64,000 bases of DNA from Camellia lanceoleosa (GCA_025200525.1 CM045762.1:128701679-128765678), one strand, 5' to 3'. Positions 1 through 12,135 are shown, numbered from the stretch's first letter. Notes: generated by a model not told the origin, from the sequence alone. Numbers and translations are program-made.

Positions 1-936
1 ATTGAAATGTGTCATTGAGTATGACGGTTAAAAGAATACATTAACTTTATGTATTGATTGATGTGTATAATGGTTGTTTATATGCATTGTGTTGTGTTCG
101 AGGAGATAGGGGATGTACTCCACGGTTTAGGGGATGATAGGGGATGGACCTCTAAACCGGATGTTGTTTGGAAGAAGATAGGGGATGGACTCCATGGATA
201 TAGCTCATATGCTTATCTAGTAATGTGTTGACACAGCTCATACGCTTGTCTTTGGAAGTGTGATATTGCTTTTAGGCATATCTATGGAAGTGTTGATATA
301 ACTCATATGCTTATCTATTAATGTGTTGATATAGCTAGTATGCTTATCTTTAATTTAAATGGGAAGATGTTTAATATGAGTTACAGTCTCATACGGGTTG
401 TTTTGCCAAGTTCTGAACCATGGTTATGAATTGAGGACTGAAAAGAAATGGAAAATGAATTGTAACATGGACTTGTATGTCATGAAACTGCAAGATGATA
501 TAAGTGGATGTATCAGTGTTGGCCATCTATCAACTGCTAATCTTTTAGTCATTGTTCATAGTTGGTTTAGTGTATTTCTACTGGGCTGTGGCTCACCCTA
601 TATGGGAACATCATTTTCAGGTACATGTAGCATGCCACCTCCAAGGACATAGTTTGGGAGGCTGGAGGCGGACGGACTTTTTGTTGTCTATCTTCTTTTG
701 ATGTATTACATGTAAATTCAAGCCAAGGGCTTAAGGTGTAGATGAGTTAGTACTCTCTTTTTTTTGTAACCAAGTGTTAACTTAGAAAGCTGTAAGCCCT
801 TAGGGCATTTGCTTTTGTTGTTAACATGTAATACCTTTTGTATTGAAACTCTGATGAATAGAAGAATGTGGATCTTTTATATGTTAATGAATGTCTTTAT
901 TGATGGGTTTGATGTTGTTGTTTTGAGGGCGTTACA
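1..936 (+). mobile_element. Ty3/gypsy LTR (B-like), left-truncated by window edge
   Basis: This is the 3' part of an LTR closely related to the LTRs of element B. It has the repeated GATAGGGGATG lines, the 'GGGCTGTGGCTCACCC' block at about 580-600, and the LTR end GAGGGCGTTACA at 925-936. The next bases, ATCAA, would be the right target-site copy; the left copy lies outside the window. It abuts a minus-strand LTR of the same family, so it probably inserted into that older LTR. Whether it is a solo LTR or the 3' LTR of a full element cannot be told here. Confidence 0.75.
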
Positions 937-2782
937 ATCAAGTCTATGTTACAATTCAATTTCCATTTTTTATTCAACATGGAGTTTGAAAACAAGGCTC
1001 AGTACTCTGGCCAAAACCTTTGATGAGATTATAGTTCATCACTAGAACACTTTCGAAATCCAAGGTGGATACACATTTTGGTGTTGTATCAATAATACAT
1101 AAACCGCTTCCATACTTCATAAATGATATACATTTTAGTGCTATATTAAATCAAACAAACATCTCAATAGATAAGCATATGAGCTATATCACTACTACCA
1201 CCGATAAGCATATGAGATATATCAACACTTCAATAGATAAGCATATGAGCTGTATCATCACTCCAATGGGAGAGCATATGAGCTACATCCCTGGGTCCAT
1301 CCCCCATCTTCCCATAACCATTAACCGGTTTAGAGGTACATCCCCCATCTTCCCCTAAACCGTGGAGTACATCCCCCATCTCCTCCCATACACAAGCAAT
1401 GCACATAAACACATAATCATATACGCAATCAATCAATACATAAAATTAATGTATTCTATCAACCGTCTACACATAATGCATATAAACACATTGGTTATAT
1501 GCATAATCCATCAATACATAAAGTTAATGTATTCTACCAACCATCATACTCTATGACACATCCAATTGATTAGTTTTAGTTTGCCTAATCATCATGCATT
1601 GTCTACAACAATCAAAACTACCCTCCACCGGTAGCCCAAGCAATTATTTCTAAATAGGAAATAAATGCACAAACGGATAATATATCAACATTTCACCTAG
1701 GTGAGCAATAAATGATTCAACTACACTCTTTAGTGCCATACATTCCCAATTTTAACATTCTCAATTCAATTCCTCATTTTTTTTTAATTAATTATATACA
1801 TTAATTAATTAAACCAATTAGGGCAAATAGCCATAATTCACAAAACAACCCTAAGGTTCCAATTCCATCAATGCCCCAACATTAATCTCATTTCTCTATG
1901 CCTAACTTGCATGTAGGTTTATATAATTAAAACCCCAACTTTTGTAAAATTACACAAAGGCCCAAACTTTCTCAAAATAACCCGACAACCCCCAACATAT
2001 CAAAATGCTAAAATTCAAAGACAAAGTTCATAAGATGGAGTAGGTTATCCCTACCTCAAAGTTTGAGCTCCAATGGAGATGAAGACCAAGACCAAAAATG
2101 CTCCAAATTCTGAAATTTTCAGATTAAAATGTAGCCCTCAACGATCAATACAACTTTTGTAAAGGCCAAAAGTGAGCAAACAACTCCTACTAGATCAAAT
2201 CTAAGAGAGAAGGGCCGGTTTTAGAGTGAAAAGCTCTGAAAATGGCTTTTTGAAAAAGTAAGAGAGAGAAAAGATCTTGAAAAAGTGATAAAAAAAAGTC
2301 AGATCTTGCTTTTAAATAAGAGTCGCCCCGCTCGAGCGTGGAAACCCCCGCTCAAGCACCACTCACAGACTCCCGCTCGAGCGGCGGATGCACACTCCTA
2401 GAATCTCAACATACCAGGTCCCTGCTCGAGCGCCCAACTCCCCGCTCGAGCGGCCAATCCCCCGCTCGAGCGTCCAACACTACACAGGAAAATACTGGAT
2501 GGGTGTATTCCTCGCTCGAGCGGCAAAACCCCCGCTCGAGCGGAAAAGCAACAGCAAGGTCCCCGCTCGAGCGTCAAAAGATCCGCTCGAGCGGACAACC
2601 AAAATCTGGGCAACTAGTTTTGGTTCCTAAGCTCAACCAACCTGTAACAAACCTGCCCAACGCATCCTATAATTCAAATACAAAGTATGAAAGGATGTAA
2701 ACTAGAAATGAACAACTGCTAAGGTCTACGGAACCAAGTTCGGATCACTGTACAACAAGGGTTATAACCTGGGATCGCTATA
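937..2782 (-). mobile_element. Ty3/gypsy LTR of family B, minus strand, 3' end missing
   Basis: On the minus strand this matches the LTRs of element B from their first base (TATAGCG, reading down from 2782) to a point about 470 bp short of the LTR end. It holds the TATTTAAA box near 2312-2319, a CTCGAG cluster, and the tandem lines of the form 'CATATGAGCTATATC'. At 2783 the sequence becomes the interior of element C's LTR, so this LTR is nested in element C. No polypurine tract lies beside 2782, which fits a solo LTR or a 5' LTR whose element continues off the window. Confidence 0.75.
2312..2596 (-). promoter_or_regulatory. CTCGAG palindrome cluster with adjacent TATA box (LTR B)
   Basis: Nine perfect CTCGAG cores, mostly embedded in CGCTCGAGCG, lie about 20-35 bp apart between 2329 and 2596. 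In minus-strand reading the cluster is followed directly by CTTATTTAAAAG (about 2308-2319), a good TATA box. A promoter-proximal role is inferred from this position; no factor is known to me. Confidence 0.6.
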
Positions 2783-3948
2783 TAATTCAAAATAATTCAT
2801 TGTTCAAATCGATGGTTCGATATTTAGATGGTTCAATGATTTGATTCACAAAACCCAAGTCTCAATGACTACGGTCACTTAGCCCGTGAGAAGGCCCAGA
2901 ACCACACATAGGCCGGTGGTAAAGCCTCAAAAGAAACTACTTTCTATGCTAATAAATAACCCCCATTGGCTAGGGTCCAAATCATAGTCAGACTAGAGTG
3001 ATGTTCAAAATTCAAATAATACACAACTTTTAAATAAAACATTCGATATTTTCAGAATAAACATTTAGTACAATTTTCATAATAGTTTCACGAAATATTC
3101 AAGTAATTTTCATAATAATATTCGATGTTATTTTATACTTCACCCATATTTTATTTTAGACTCTAAATAAATATTTATGATTTTAAACGATTCAATAGGA
3201 ATAAAAAAATGAACCAACAGTGATAGAGGGTTACTTACCTCAAACAGCTAAAATAATATTCCAATACTAACTCTAAACACCCAGCTCCACCACTTGAATC
3301 ACACAAACCTAATTAAATATTATACCACATAAACAATTATTATTGATCACCATGATGCATCTATCATTCTTTTCTTTATAATATAATAATCTAATAATAT
3401 AGTCTACAAGTAAAATAGCTTCCTCAATCCTCAAGACTTCATCTATTCTATTGTTATTTTTTCTTTACATATATAAACCCATAGTTGTTAGAAGTCAAAG
3501 CCAATAGGATTGCTTATCACATATCAGACCCAAACACACACACCCAAACCACATACCAGATACTTGTAGAAAGGAATAGTTAGGAGTACCATAAAAAAAT
3601 CTTACCTCCAAGAGATGATTAGATCAAAATCACCAATCTATGAATCTTCTTTCTTTTCTTTTCTTCTTCTTCTTTTTCTCTGTTTTTTTTTTTTCTCTAC
3701 TAAATCTGCCGCAGCAGCCACAACATCCAATACCTCTATTTGTTTGTGCTTATATGTTTCCAAGACCTAAAGCCCAAGTGGGCCTATAACCCAATCTCCT
3801 AAAATTACAAACTTAACCATCTCAGTAATAAAAATTATAAAGCCACATCATAACTAATTCCTTGATAGTACTAAATGACCCATGTAAATTAATTTAACAA
3901 TTACTTTATCCAAAAATAATTCTACACATAAAAAATTTGGATTTTACA
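2783..3948 (-). mobile_element. Element C 3' LTR (partial)
   Basis: This is near-identical to 7991-9192 apart from small indels, for example near 3165 and 3410. On the minus strand the LTR starts TGTAAAATCC at 3948. The far end (expected GGGGCGTGACA) is cut off at 2783 by the nested LTR at 937-2782. With 7407-9192 it frames the pol relic of element C. Confidence 0.85.
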
Positions 3949-3967
3949 TTCTTCCCCACTTAAAAGA
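3949..3967 (-). other. Element C polypurine tract
   Basis: The minus strand reads TTTTAAGTGGGGAAGAA immediately before the LTR start TGTAAAATCC. This is the plus-strand primer site for reverse transcription. A decayed copy of the AATTTCG...GACGAAATT hairpin seen before the tracts of A and B lies just upstream, at 3968-3990. Confidence 0.7.
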
Positions 3968-3993
3968 AATTTTGTCTTCGAAATTTGACATAC

Positions 3994-4138
3994 CTGGAGT
4001 CTCAAAAAGTTGTGGATACTTTTGTCTTATTTCATCCTCAAGTTCCCAAGTAGCTTCTCTTTCCGAGTGATTACTCCATTGAACCTTAACATAGTGAATG
4101 ACTCGACGCCTCAAAACCTGTTCCTTCCTATCAACAAT
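3994..4138 (-). pseudogene. Element C chromodomain-like C-terminus of integrase (after a stop)
   Basis: The frame of the integrase ORF continues past its stop codon at 4139-4141. It reads a chromodomain-like tail containing VKVQWSNHS, EATWELE and IRQKYPQLF, the usual C-terminal motif of plant chromoviruses. The stop replaces a codon at the junction that is normally Arg or Gln (TGA in place of CGA or CAA is likely). This tail recognises chromatin in related elements; here it could not be translated with the integrase. Confidence 0.6.
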
Positions 4139-5452
4139 TCATATAGGGTGTTCCTCATATGTCAAATCCTCCTTAAATTGCAACGGTGCATGATCAATCA
4201 CATGACTAGGATCCGGTATATACTTCCTTAACATTAAGACATGAAAAACATTATGAACTCCAGCTAGTGAAGGTGGTAGAGCAAGTCTATAAGCTACCTC
4301 TCCAATTCGATCTAAAACCTCAAATGGTCCAACAAATCTACGACTCAGTTTACCACGAACACCAAATCTCATTACTCCTTTCATAGGAGACACCTTAAGG
4401 AACACATGATCTCCAACCCCAAACACCAAATCGCGTCTCCTATTATCTGCATAACTTTTATGTCTACTCTGTGCCGTGCGAAGTCGCTCTCTAATAAGAT
4501 TGATCTTGTCCACTGTTTGTTGCACAATCTCAGGCCCTAACAACTTCCTTTCACCCACATCATCCCAACAAATAGGTGATCTACACTTTCGTCCATATAA
4601 AGCCTCATATGGTGCCATCTGAATGCTCGCATGATAACTGTTATTATAAGAAAATTCTACTAAGGCCAAATGCTTATCCCAAGAACCTCCAAGATCGATA
4701 ACACAAGCCCTCAACATGTCTTCCAAGGTTTGAATAGTTCTCTCTGACTGTCCATCAGTTTGAGGATGAAAGGCAGTGCTAAAATTCAAACTAGTGCCCA
4801 AAGCTGTATGCATACTCCTCCAAAACAAAGATACAAATCTGTTATCTCTATCAGACACTATGGCCACCGGAATGCCATGCAACTTCACAATCTCCTTGAA
4901 ATACAATTTTGCAAACTTCTCTAAGGAGAACCCTACCTTAAAAGCTAGAAAGTGAGCGGATTTGGTTAATCGATCAACGATAACCCAAATAGCATTGTTA
5001 CCACCTTGGGTCCTAGGCAACCCTGTCACAAAATCCATGGTAATATGTTCCCACTTCCACTCGGGAATAGGAAGAGGTTGTAACTTACCTGCAGGTCTAT
5101 GATGTTCAACTTTCACTTGTTGACATACCAAACATTGAGCAACATACTGAGCAATTTCCCTCTTTATATTATTCCACCAAAAGTTCCTCTTCAAGTCTTT
5201 ATACATTTTAGTGCTCCCTGGGTGTACCGTATATCTTGAATTGTGAGCTTCTTTCAGGATTTCTCTCTTGAGCTGCAAATCATTAGGCACACACAACCTC
5301 TCTCCAAACCTCAAGGTTCCATCTTTATGCATACAAAATTCCATCTGTAGCCCTATTTCCATTTTAGCTTTAAGTTTTTGCAACTGAGGATCTCTTCCTT
5401 GAGCATCTTTAATTCTATCAATCAATGTGGGTTGAACCCTAAGGTTTGCCAA
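4139..5452 (-). pseudogene. Element C Ty3/gypsy integrase (degenerate pol, C-terminal part)
   Basis: This is the integrase part of pol and would insert the element's cDNA into chromosomes. The N-terminal HHCC zinc-binding region is visible (HNSRYTVHP, then CLVCQQVK). The DDE core follows with TMDF, VSDRD and SERTIQTLED all kept, then the GPFEVLDRIGEVAYRLALP module. An upstream in-frame TAG at 5453-5455 separates it from RT/RNase H, and a TGA at 4139-4141 cuts off the chromodomain. A non-ATG codon opens the ORF, so this is one pol frame split by stops and not an independent gene. Motifs are typical of chromoviruses; Tekay/Del-like is my inference. Confidence 0.85.
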
Positions 5453-7027
5453 CTACACTCCATGGTTATGCCATCTAATCTCAATATTCAACCTCTGCAA
5501 GTCCTCCAAGATATTCTTTTGGTTAGTAATTAAGGTAGCCAAATTACTCGGGGTCTTTCTACTTAAGGCATACGCCACTGCATTGGCTTTTCCTGGATGA
5601 TAATTGATAGTCAAATCATAGTCCTTTAATAGCTCCAACCATCTCCTTTGCCTCATATTCAATTCTTTTTGAGTGAAAATATACTTCAAATTTTTATGAT
5701 CCGTGAATATCTCACATTTCACTCCATACAGGTAGTGCCTCCAGATTTTCAATGCAAACACCACAGCAGCCAACTCCAAATCATGCGTAGGATAATTCTG
5801 CTCATATGGCTTCAACTGCCTAGACGCGTATGCCACTACCTTATCATTCTGCATCAGGACACAACCCAAGCCCATCTTCGATGCATCACTATAGATGGTA
5901 AAACCTTCATCTCCGGACGGAACTATAAGTACTGGAGCACACACTAATCGACTCTTTAAATCTTGGAAACTCTTCTCACAATCATCAGACCACTCAAATT
6001 TAACCCCTTTTTGTGTTAAATGAGTTAAAGGCATAGAAATTTTGGAAAATCCCTCAACAAACCTTCTATAATATCCTGCTAAACCCAAGAAACTACGAAT
6101 TTCAGTGACACTAGTAGGCCTATTCCACTCTACCACCGCCTCCACTTTCTTGGGGTCAACAGACACCCCATCTCTAGATATCACATGACTCAAAAATGAT
6201 ACACTCTCCAGCCAAAATTCACACTTCTTTAATTTAGCAAATAATTTATTCTCCCTTAATAACTGCAACACTATTCTCAGATGTTCTTCGTGTTGCTCTT
6301 TACTCTTTGAGTACACAAGAATGTTATCAATAAAAACTACCACAAGCTGATCTAAGAAGGGTTTAAATATTTTGTTCATTAAATCCATAAAAGCTGCAGG
6401 CATATTGGTTAACCCAAACGATATCACTAAAAATTCATAATGCCCATACCTAGTTCGGAAGGCTGTCTTAGGTATATCTTCCGCTTTAACCTTCAACTGA
6501 TGATACCTAGAATGAAAGTCATTCTTATAAAAGACTTGTGCTCCTTGCAATTGATCAAATAGGTCATCTATCCTAGGCAAAGGATATTTATTTCGAATTG
6601 TCACCTTGTTCAACTCTCGATAATCAATGCAAAGGCGAAAACTACCATCATTCTTTTTCACAAATAAAACAGGCGCACCCCAAGGAGAAATACTAGGCCG
6701 AATAAAGCTCTTATCTAGTAACTCTTGTAATTGTTCCTTCAACTCTTTCCACTCTGCTGGGGCCATTCGATACGGAGCCTTGGAGATAGGACCAGTGCTG
6801 GGTATCAATTCAATGGCAAACTCAATCTCTCTATCTAGTGGCAACCCCAGTAACTCTTCAGGAAAAACATCGGGAAATTCCTTCATAACTAGAATATCCT
6901 CTAACTTCAATTCAGTCTCACGGGTATCTCTCACAGAAGCTAAATAGCCCCCGCAACCATTCCTTAACAACCGTCTAGCTTGAAAAGTTGAGATTACCAG
7001 AAGAGGAGTGTTAACTCCACTACCCAC
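5453..7027 (-). pseudogene. Element C Ty3/gypsy reverse transcriptase and RNase H (degenerate)
   Basis: Pol segment with the RT lead-in ([36 protein letters not shown]), RT fingers and palm, then RNase H ([23 protein letters not shown]). Two catalytic positions are damaged. The palm motif reads FIDN instead of FIDD (N codon at 6323-6325), and the last RNase H Asp of ADALSRK reads AYALSRK (Tyr at 5570-5572). The first palm Asp survives in a decayed context ([11 protein letters not shown]). The frame is shared with the integrase ORF downstream and the protease remnant upstream. The protein would be inactive. Confidence 0.88.
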
Positions 7028-7215
7028 AAAACAAAATTCTGGTTGATTAGGAATCTAAAATACTACCCTTTTGCCTCGGCAATCAACAGAAGCATAATTG
7101 GTAGCCAACCAATCCATTCCAAGAATTATGTCAAAGTCCCGCATATCTAAAACAGTCAAGTCTACAAGCAATCTCTTGCCATCTATACTAACCACACGAG
7201 ATTTTCCAATGTCTC
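7028..7215 (-). pseudogene. Element C aspartic protease C-terminal remnant
   Basis: In the same minus-strand frame as the RT, upstream of an in-frame TAG at 7055-7057, the sequence encodes DFDIILGMDWLA and DCRGKRVVF. These are the C-terminal landmarks of the retropepsin. The DTG active-site half and all of gag are absent: only about 170 bp of unrecognised sequence separates this remnant from the primer-binding site. The gag and front protease region was therefore deleted from element C. Confidence 0.65.
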
Positions 7216-7388
7216 CTCATGTTCCATTGAAACCTATATGCATCAATAATAAAACCTCATCTTATTCTATTCTCAAGTCCCTATAACACGTAAATAAAAT
7301 TAACATTTTACCGAATTATAAGCGTTCCCAATTCTACATCTACCCAATCTCACCACTATTCTATACCAACCTTTAAAATTACAACTTG

Positions 7389-7400
7389 GCTCTGATACCA
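7389..7400 (-). other. Element C primer-binding site (initiator tRNA-Met)
   Basis: The minus strand reads TGGTATCAGAGC, complementary to the 3' end of plant initiator tRNA-Met, a few bases inside the LTR boundary at 7407. This fixes the orientation of element C and identifies 7407-9192 as its 5' LTR. Confidence 0.85.
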
Positions 7401-7406
7401 CAAAAT

Positions 7407-9192
7407 TGTCACGCCCCAAGCTCCGTGACAACGCCTCACACTCATTTAAGTGAGCATGCAAGGCTAAGAGTCCAACACACAACCAACAATGTAAAATACT
7501 CCCATTAAATCCTTAATTATCATAATGCTAAAATCCATAAAAAGTGATTATTCTTATCATAAGAAATTATTCACCAAGTCCACTAATAAAATCCATTAAC
7601 AAAACAAATAATCCAAGTACTTAAATCATAGTTCTACTCTCGGCACATTATGATAAATATCCACCAAGTCTACTAATAAAATCCATTCACAAAACAATAA
7701 TCCAAGTACTTAATTCATAGTCCTACTCTCGGCACTCCCACATGTAAAAATCCCGCGCAACTCTACTCTTCAGAATCTGAAAAAAAAAATAAGGGTAAGC
7801 TAGATAGCCCAGTAAATAACCAACCATCACCGCCAGTTAGATCAAGTATTCAAAATAAATAAATAAATAAATCGATAACCAATAAATATAGATTTTTCTA
7901 TAGTTCAATAAATGAACCATTATTTGTAAGATGGTTTCATAGCTAAAAATAAACAATGTACAATACATTTTAAATGAAAAGCCAACAAGATAATTCGAAA
8001 TAATTCATTGTTCAAATCGATGGTTCGATATTCAGATGGTTCAATGATTTGATTCACAAAACCCAAGTCTTAATGACTATGGTCACTTAGCCCGTGACAA
8101 GGCCCAGAACCACACATAGGCCGATGGTAAAGCCCCAAAAGAAACTACTTTCTATGCCAATAAATAACTCCCATTGGCTAGGGTCCAAATCATAGTCAGA
8201 CTAGAGTGATGTTCAAAATTCAAATAATACACAACTTTTAAATAAAACATTCGATATTTTCAGAATAAACATTTAGTACAATTTTCATAATAGTGTCACC
8301 AAATATTCAAGTAATTTTCATAATAATATTCGATGTTATTTTATACTTCACCCATATTTTATTTTAAGAGAACATGAAGACTATAAATAAATATTTATGA
8401 TTTTAAACGATTCGATAGGAATAAAAAAATGAACCAACAGTGATAGAGGGTTACTTACCTCAAACAGCTAAAATAATATTCCAATACTAACTCTAAACAT
8501 CCAGCCCCACCACTTCAATCACACAAACCTAATTAAATATTATACCACATAAACAATTATTATTGATCACCATGATGCATCTATCATTCTTCTCTTTATA
8601 ATATACTAATCTAATAATATAGTCTACAAGTATAATCCAAAACCCCAAAATACAGCTTCCTCAATCCTCAAGACTTCATCTATTCTATTGTTATTTTTTC
8701 TTTACATATATAAACCCATAGTTGTTAGAAGTCAAAGCCAATAGGATTGCTTATCACATATCAGACCCAAACACATACACCCAAACCACATACCAGATAC
8801 TTGTAGAAAGGAATAGTTAGGAGTACCATAAAAAAATCTTACCTCCAAGAGATAATTAGATCAAAATCACCAATCTATGAATCTTCTTTCTTTTCTTTTC
8901 TTCTTTTTCTTTTTCTCTGTTTTTTTTTTTTTTTTCTCTACTCCTAAATCTGCCGCAGTAGCCACAACATCCAATACCTCTATTTGTTTGTGCTTATATG
9001 TTTCCAAGACCTAAAGCCCAAGTGGGCCTATAACCCAATCTCCCAAAATTACAAACTTAACCATCTAAGTAATAAAAATTATAAAGCCACCTCATAACTA
9101 ATTCCTTGATAGTACTAAATGACCCATATAAATTAATTTAACTATTACTTTATCCAAAAATAATTCTACACATAAAAAATTTGGATTTTACA
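7407..9192 (-). mobile_element. Element C 5' LTR
   Basis: On the plus strand it runs TGTCACGCCCC...GGATTTTACA, so on the minus strand it starts TGTAAAATCC and ends GGGGCGTGACA with canonical TG...CA ends. It is 1786 bp and matches 2783-3948 over the shared part. It contains a T/C-rich tract at about 8880-8945 and the conserved 'ACTGGGCT...' block at about 7776-7820. It lacks the CTCGAG cluster found in the other LTR families here. Confidence 0.88.
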
Positions 9193-9660
9193 CAGCTAAA
9201 AGATGTGTTCGATCCTACTGAAGAATCATTTGGTGAAAACATGGAATGATGAAATTCAAAATTAAGGAGGAATTTGTTGGAATTTAATTTAGAATTAATG
9301 TTAGATACATTAAAATGTTTAGTTTATTAAAGTTTGAAGGGTCATTTGGCTAAGTTCATTGTGTTTTGGTGAATGTATTTGGGAAAGTACATGAATGTAT
9401 TTGGTGAATGTAACAAATCCTCTCTATAAAGAGGTTAGTGATCATTGTAACTATATAATAAAGACAAAGCGAGAAAGGAAAAGAAGAAATTTGAATATAT
9501 AGAGTTTTGATTAAGGTATTTGTGTATGTACAACCTTTGGGTCACACATCTTCACAAGTTTTGTTTTATATATATGAGTGAGTTGTGCTTTATTATTGTT
9601 AATGTCCGCCATGCTTGCTAGCATCTATAAATCTATAGAGAGTTCCTAATCGGAACCAAA
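9193..9660 (+). mobile_element. Possible Copia-type 3' end and LTR
   Basis: A short coding-like stretch (9193-9250) is followed by a purine-rich AAGGAGGAATT and then TGTTGGAATTTAATTTAG from 9274, the usual layout of a Copia polypurine tract and LTR start. A TATA-like TCTATAAAGAGG lies near 9421. I cannot find a matching second LTR or a clear LTR end, so this is a weak call; an unclassified repeat is the alternative. Confidence 0.35.
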
Positions 9661-9668
9661 TTCTCTTA

Positions 9669-10095
9669 GGCCTTGTTTGATTAACAGGATTAATAGTTAA
9701 ATGATTAATAATCCTATAAATCAGTGTAGAATTAGTTATCAAATAAAATTAGTGAGGTAATCATTTATTATGTATTCATTTTATTTTATTTTTCTTTCAT
9801 ACTTGAAATTATGATCTCCAACCCTTCTTAATATTAAAAATTCGCTGATTTCGTCGGATTGAATGCCCGTTGTACATTTAATTTGATTAATAAATTTACA
9901 ATCAAACATAAGACTGTGAGTCTATGGATTAGTAATTCCAATCCTACGCTATAATCCTTTTTTATTTTTTTGATCAGCAAAAGAAAATTTTATTGATAAA
10001 ACATACGAGGTATGATAAGATACAATAAAAAAAATAAAAAATAAAAAAAGGAGGTGCAAAAGCATCGCTATAATCCTATTAATCAAACATACTCT
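9669..10095. mobile_element. Terminal-inverted-repeat element (MITE-like) carrying a LINE tail
   Basis: The left end GGCCTTGTTTGATTAACAGG mirrors the right end, whose reverse complement reads GTATGTTTGATTAATAGG and then ATTATAG. The interior is AT-rich and noncoding. Removing the 107-bp LINE insert leaves about 308 bp. The flanking TTA/TTT is compatible with a PIF/Harbinger 3-bp target site, but the class is uncertain. Confidence 0.5.
9959..10065 (-). mobile_element. 5'-truncated LINE (L1-like) tail
   Basis: A 107-bp insert is flanked by perfect 12-bp direct repeats CGCTATAATCCT (9947-9958 and 10066-10077). Read on the minus strand it ends with TTTGCTGATCAAAAAA-type sequence and an A-rich tail, as plant L1 3' ends do. 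Long target-site duplications and 5' truncation are typical of target-primed reverse transcription. Confidence 0.65.
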
Positions 10096-10365
10096 TTTAG
10101 TTTCAAGAGAGATGAGGGTTGTCAAGGAGGAATAGAGAGGGGGGTCACCAATGAAGAAAAGGGTTTGCAGTAGGGGATAGGAACTGGGGGAGGGTGACTG
10201 AAGGAGGAGTTGCCAGAGGAAGGTTGCAGGAGTGGGGATCCAAAGGGTAGAGTAAGAATAATGGTGGGTGCTCGTTAGTCAACTTCCATTATTATCTGTG
10301 TAAAAGATGACTAAAAAAAGTCAAATTGTATATTATTTTTTGGTCCTCGACCTTTTCCTATCGAT

Positions 10366-10366
10366 G

Positions 10367-10406
<40 letters not shown>

Positions 10407-10422
10407 CAACAACAACAATAAT
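10366..10422. repeat. (AAT)n/(AAC)n microsatellite
   Basis: An ATA/AAT trinucleotide run passes into AAC units. It lies in AT-rich intergenic DNA. From 10095 to about 11030 I see nothing else I recognise apart from A/T runs. Confidence 0.9.
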
Positions 10423-11092
10423 ACATCAATAATTTTAATTCTACATTAAACATCACTACTAAAAGGATACAACACAAATCATACTCGGCAAAATATCACT
10501 GTATTTCGTTTTAATTTGTCGAATTTTATTTTTTCAAAATTAAATTTTTTATTTTTCATGTTTTTTTAGTTTTTAGTGAATATTTTTAAAATTTTAAGCA
10601 AATTTTTTTTTTTTTACTTTTTTACATGCAAAGTATATTTAAAAAGTAAAATATTTATTAAAAAAAATATTTATAAAGTAAAATATGTATATTAGTATTT
10701 AAGTATGTATCTAAAAAGTAAAATATTTATAAAAAAAATATTTTAAAAAATCAATAAAAACACAAGAATACAAAAAAAATGTACTAAATTTTCATTTTTT
10801 TAATATATTTTTAGTATTTAGTGATTTTTTTTTAAATCACAAATATTAAACTTTTTAAGTATATTTATGTTAAGTGTATCTGAAACAAATAAAAAAACCC
10901 TTAAATTATTAAAAAAAATCAATAAAAAAAAAAAAGGCAACAACCAAAAATTTCAATTTTCCAAAAGATAAATTTAGAAAACTCAAACAAACAAAGTCTA
11001 GAAGTCAATGTTTCAAAAAGGGAGCAGAGAGCAGTTTGATTGATTAATACTGTTTCAGCGAGAGAGCACTTTGTCTTTCTCATCTCTGGAAA

Positions 11093-12135
11093 CTCATCTT
11101 TGAACATCACCGGAGATCTGAATCCAGTGTAATTGCCACATTCTTCTCACTGGCTGTGATGCAATCAACAACGAACAACTTTAATGAAGAATTAGTTATT
11201 GGGGTTGGTGGATTTGGTAAGATATATAAAGGGTTCGTTGACAATGGTGCTACAACTGTTGCCATAAAGCGGTTGAATGCGAAGTCCAATCAAGGCACAG
11301 AGGAGTTCTGGAATGAGGTCAAGATATTATCTAAGCTCCGGCACACTCATCTTGTTGCTTTGATCGGCCAATGCAGCTATTGACAAGAAATGATCCTTAC
11401 GAATATAAGGCTCGTGGGACCCTAGCCAATCATCTCTATAAGAGAAGTAGAAACCACAATGGAATTAGTACTTCTCATCTCACATGGGGAATCAGGATCC
11501 CCTCCTTGCATTTTCTCTTTACATTTCCTACTTGCAGGGCCATTGGGCCCATTTTTAGGCCCAATTTTGATAATCCGAATCGTTCATATTTTAAGATTTG
11601 TTCAATATATCATACTCATAAAAAATCAAGTTGATCGGATATCAGAAAGCATGTGTTCGGAAAACTCACATGGGAGCAAAGGCTTCACATGTGCATTGGT
11701 GCAGCACGAGGGTTAAACTACCTTCATACTGTTACTGACCAAAGTTTCATACACCGAGATATGAAGACCACAAACATTTTGTTGGATGAGAATTAGGTAG
11801 CCAAGATTTCAGATTTTAGGCTGTCCAATGGCACTACAAGCTATACAGCAATTTATGTTAGCACAAAAATCAAAGGTACATTGGGGTACTTAGATCCGAA
11901 TTATTTCTATACCCACAGACTAACCAAGAAATCTGATGTGTATTCCTTTGGTGTGGTGTTATTGGAAGTTCTCTGTGGGAGGCCGCCAGTGGATAAAAGA
12001 CTTGAGGAGGAGGAAATTGGTTTAATCCTTTGGGCTCAACGACACATTAAAAAGGGAATTGGATGCTATGATACTTCATGGAGCATAAAAAAAATGCATC
12101 AAACATATTTGATCATATATATTTCTAAGATTTAA
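11093..12135 (+). pseudogene. FERONIA-like (CrRLK1L) kinase pseudogene, copy 1
   Basis: Encodes the N-lobe of a FERONIA-type kinase domain: FSLAVMQSTTNNF, the Gly loop GVGGFGKIYKG, and VAIKRL with the catalytic Lys. It then breaks at a stop after LIGQC (about 11381). Later pieces in other frames restore YKARGTLANHLYK, the GAARGL region, an 'HRDMKTTNILLDEN' loop followed by an in-frame TAG (about 11794), and [36 protein letters not shown]. The C-lobe ends in unrelated sequence at 12135. A 176-bp element at 11489-11664 interrupts the domain. No ectodomain or membrane segment is present. It is a tandem paralogue of the gene at 14251, sharing even the upstream sequence (11025-11105 resembles 14118-14190). 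Clearly nonfunctional as a kinase. Confidence 0.85.
11489..11664. mobile_element. 176-bp insertion with 10-bp target-site duplication in kinase copy 1
   Basis: Flanked by perfect CTCACATGGG repeats (11479-11488 and 11665-11674). Removing the insert and one repeat gives the continuous kinase sequence seen in copy 2. Part of the insert (TGATAATCCGAATCGTTCAT onward) is related to the arms of the foldback element at 26541-26935. A 9-10 bp target site suggests a Mutator-like MITE. Confidence 0.6.

Noticed and set aside
5648..5947. Plus-strand ORF opposite element C RT/RNase H (also 6627-6947)
   Set aside because: Antisense shadows of a well-recognised pol frame.
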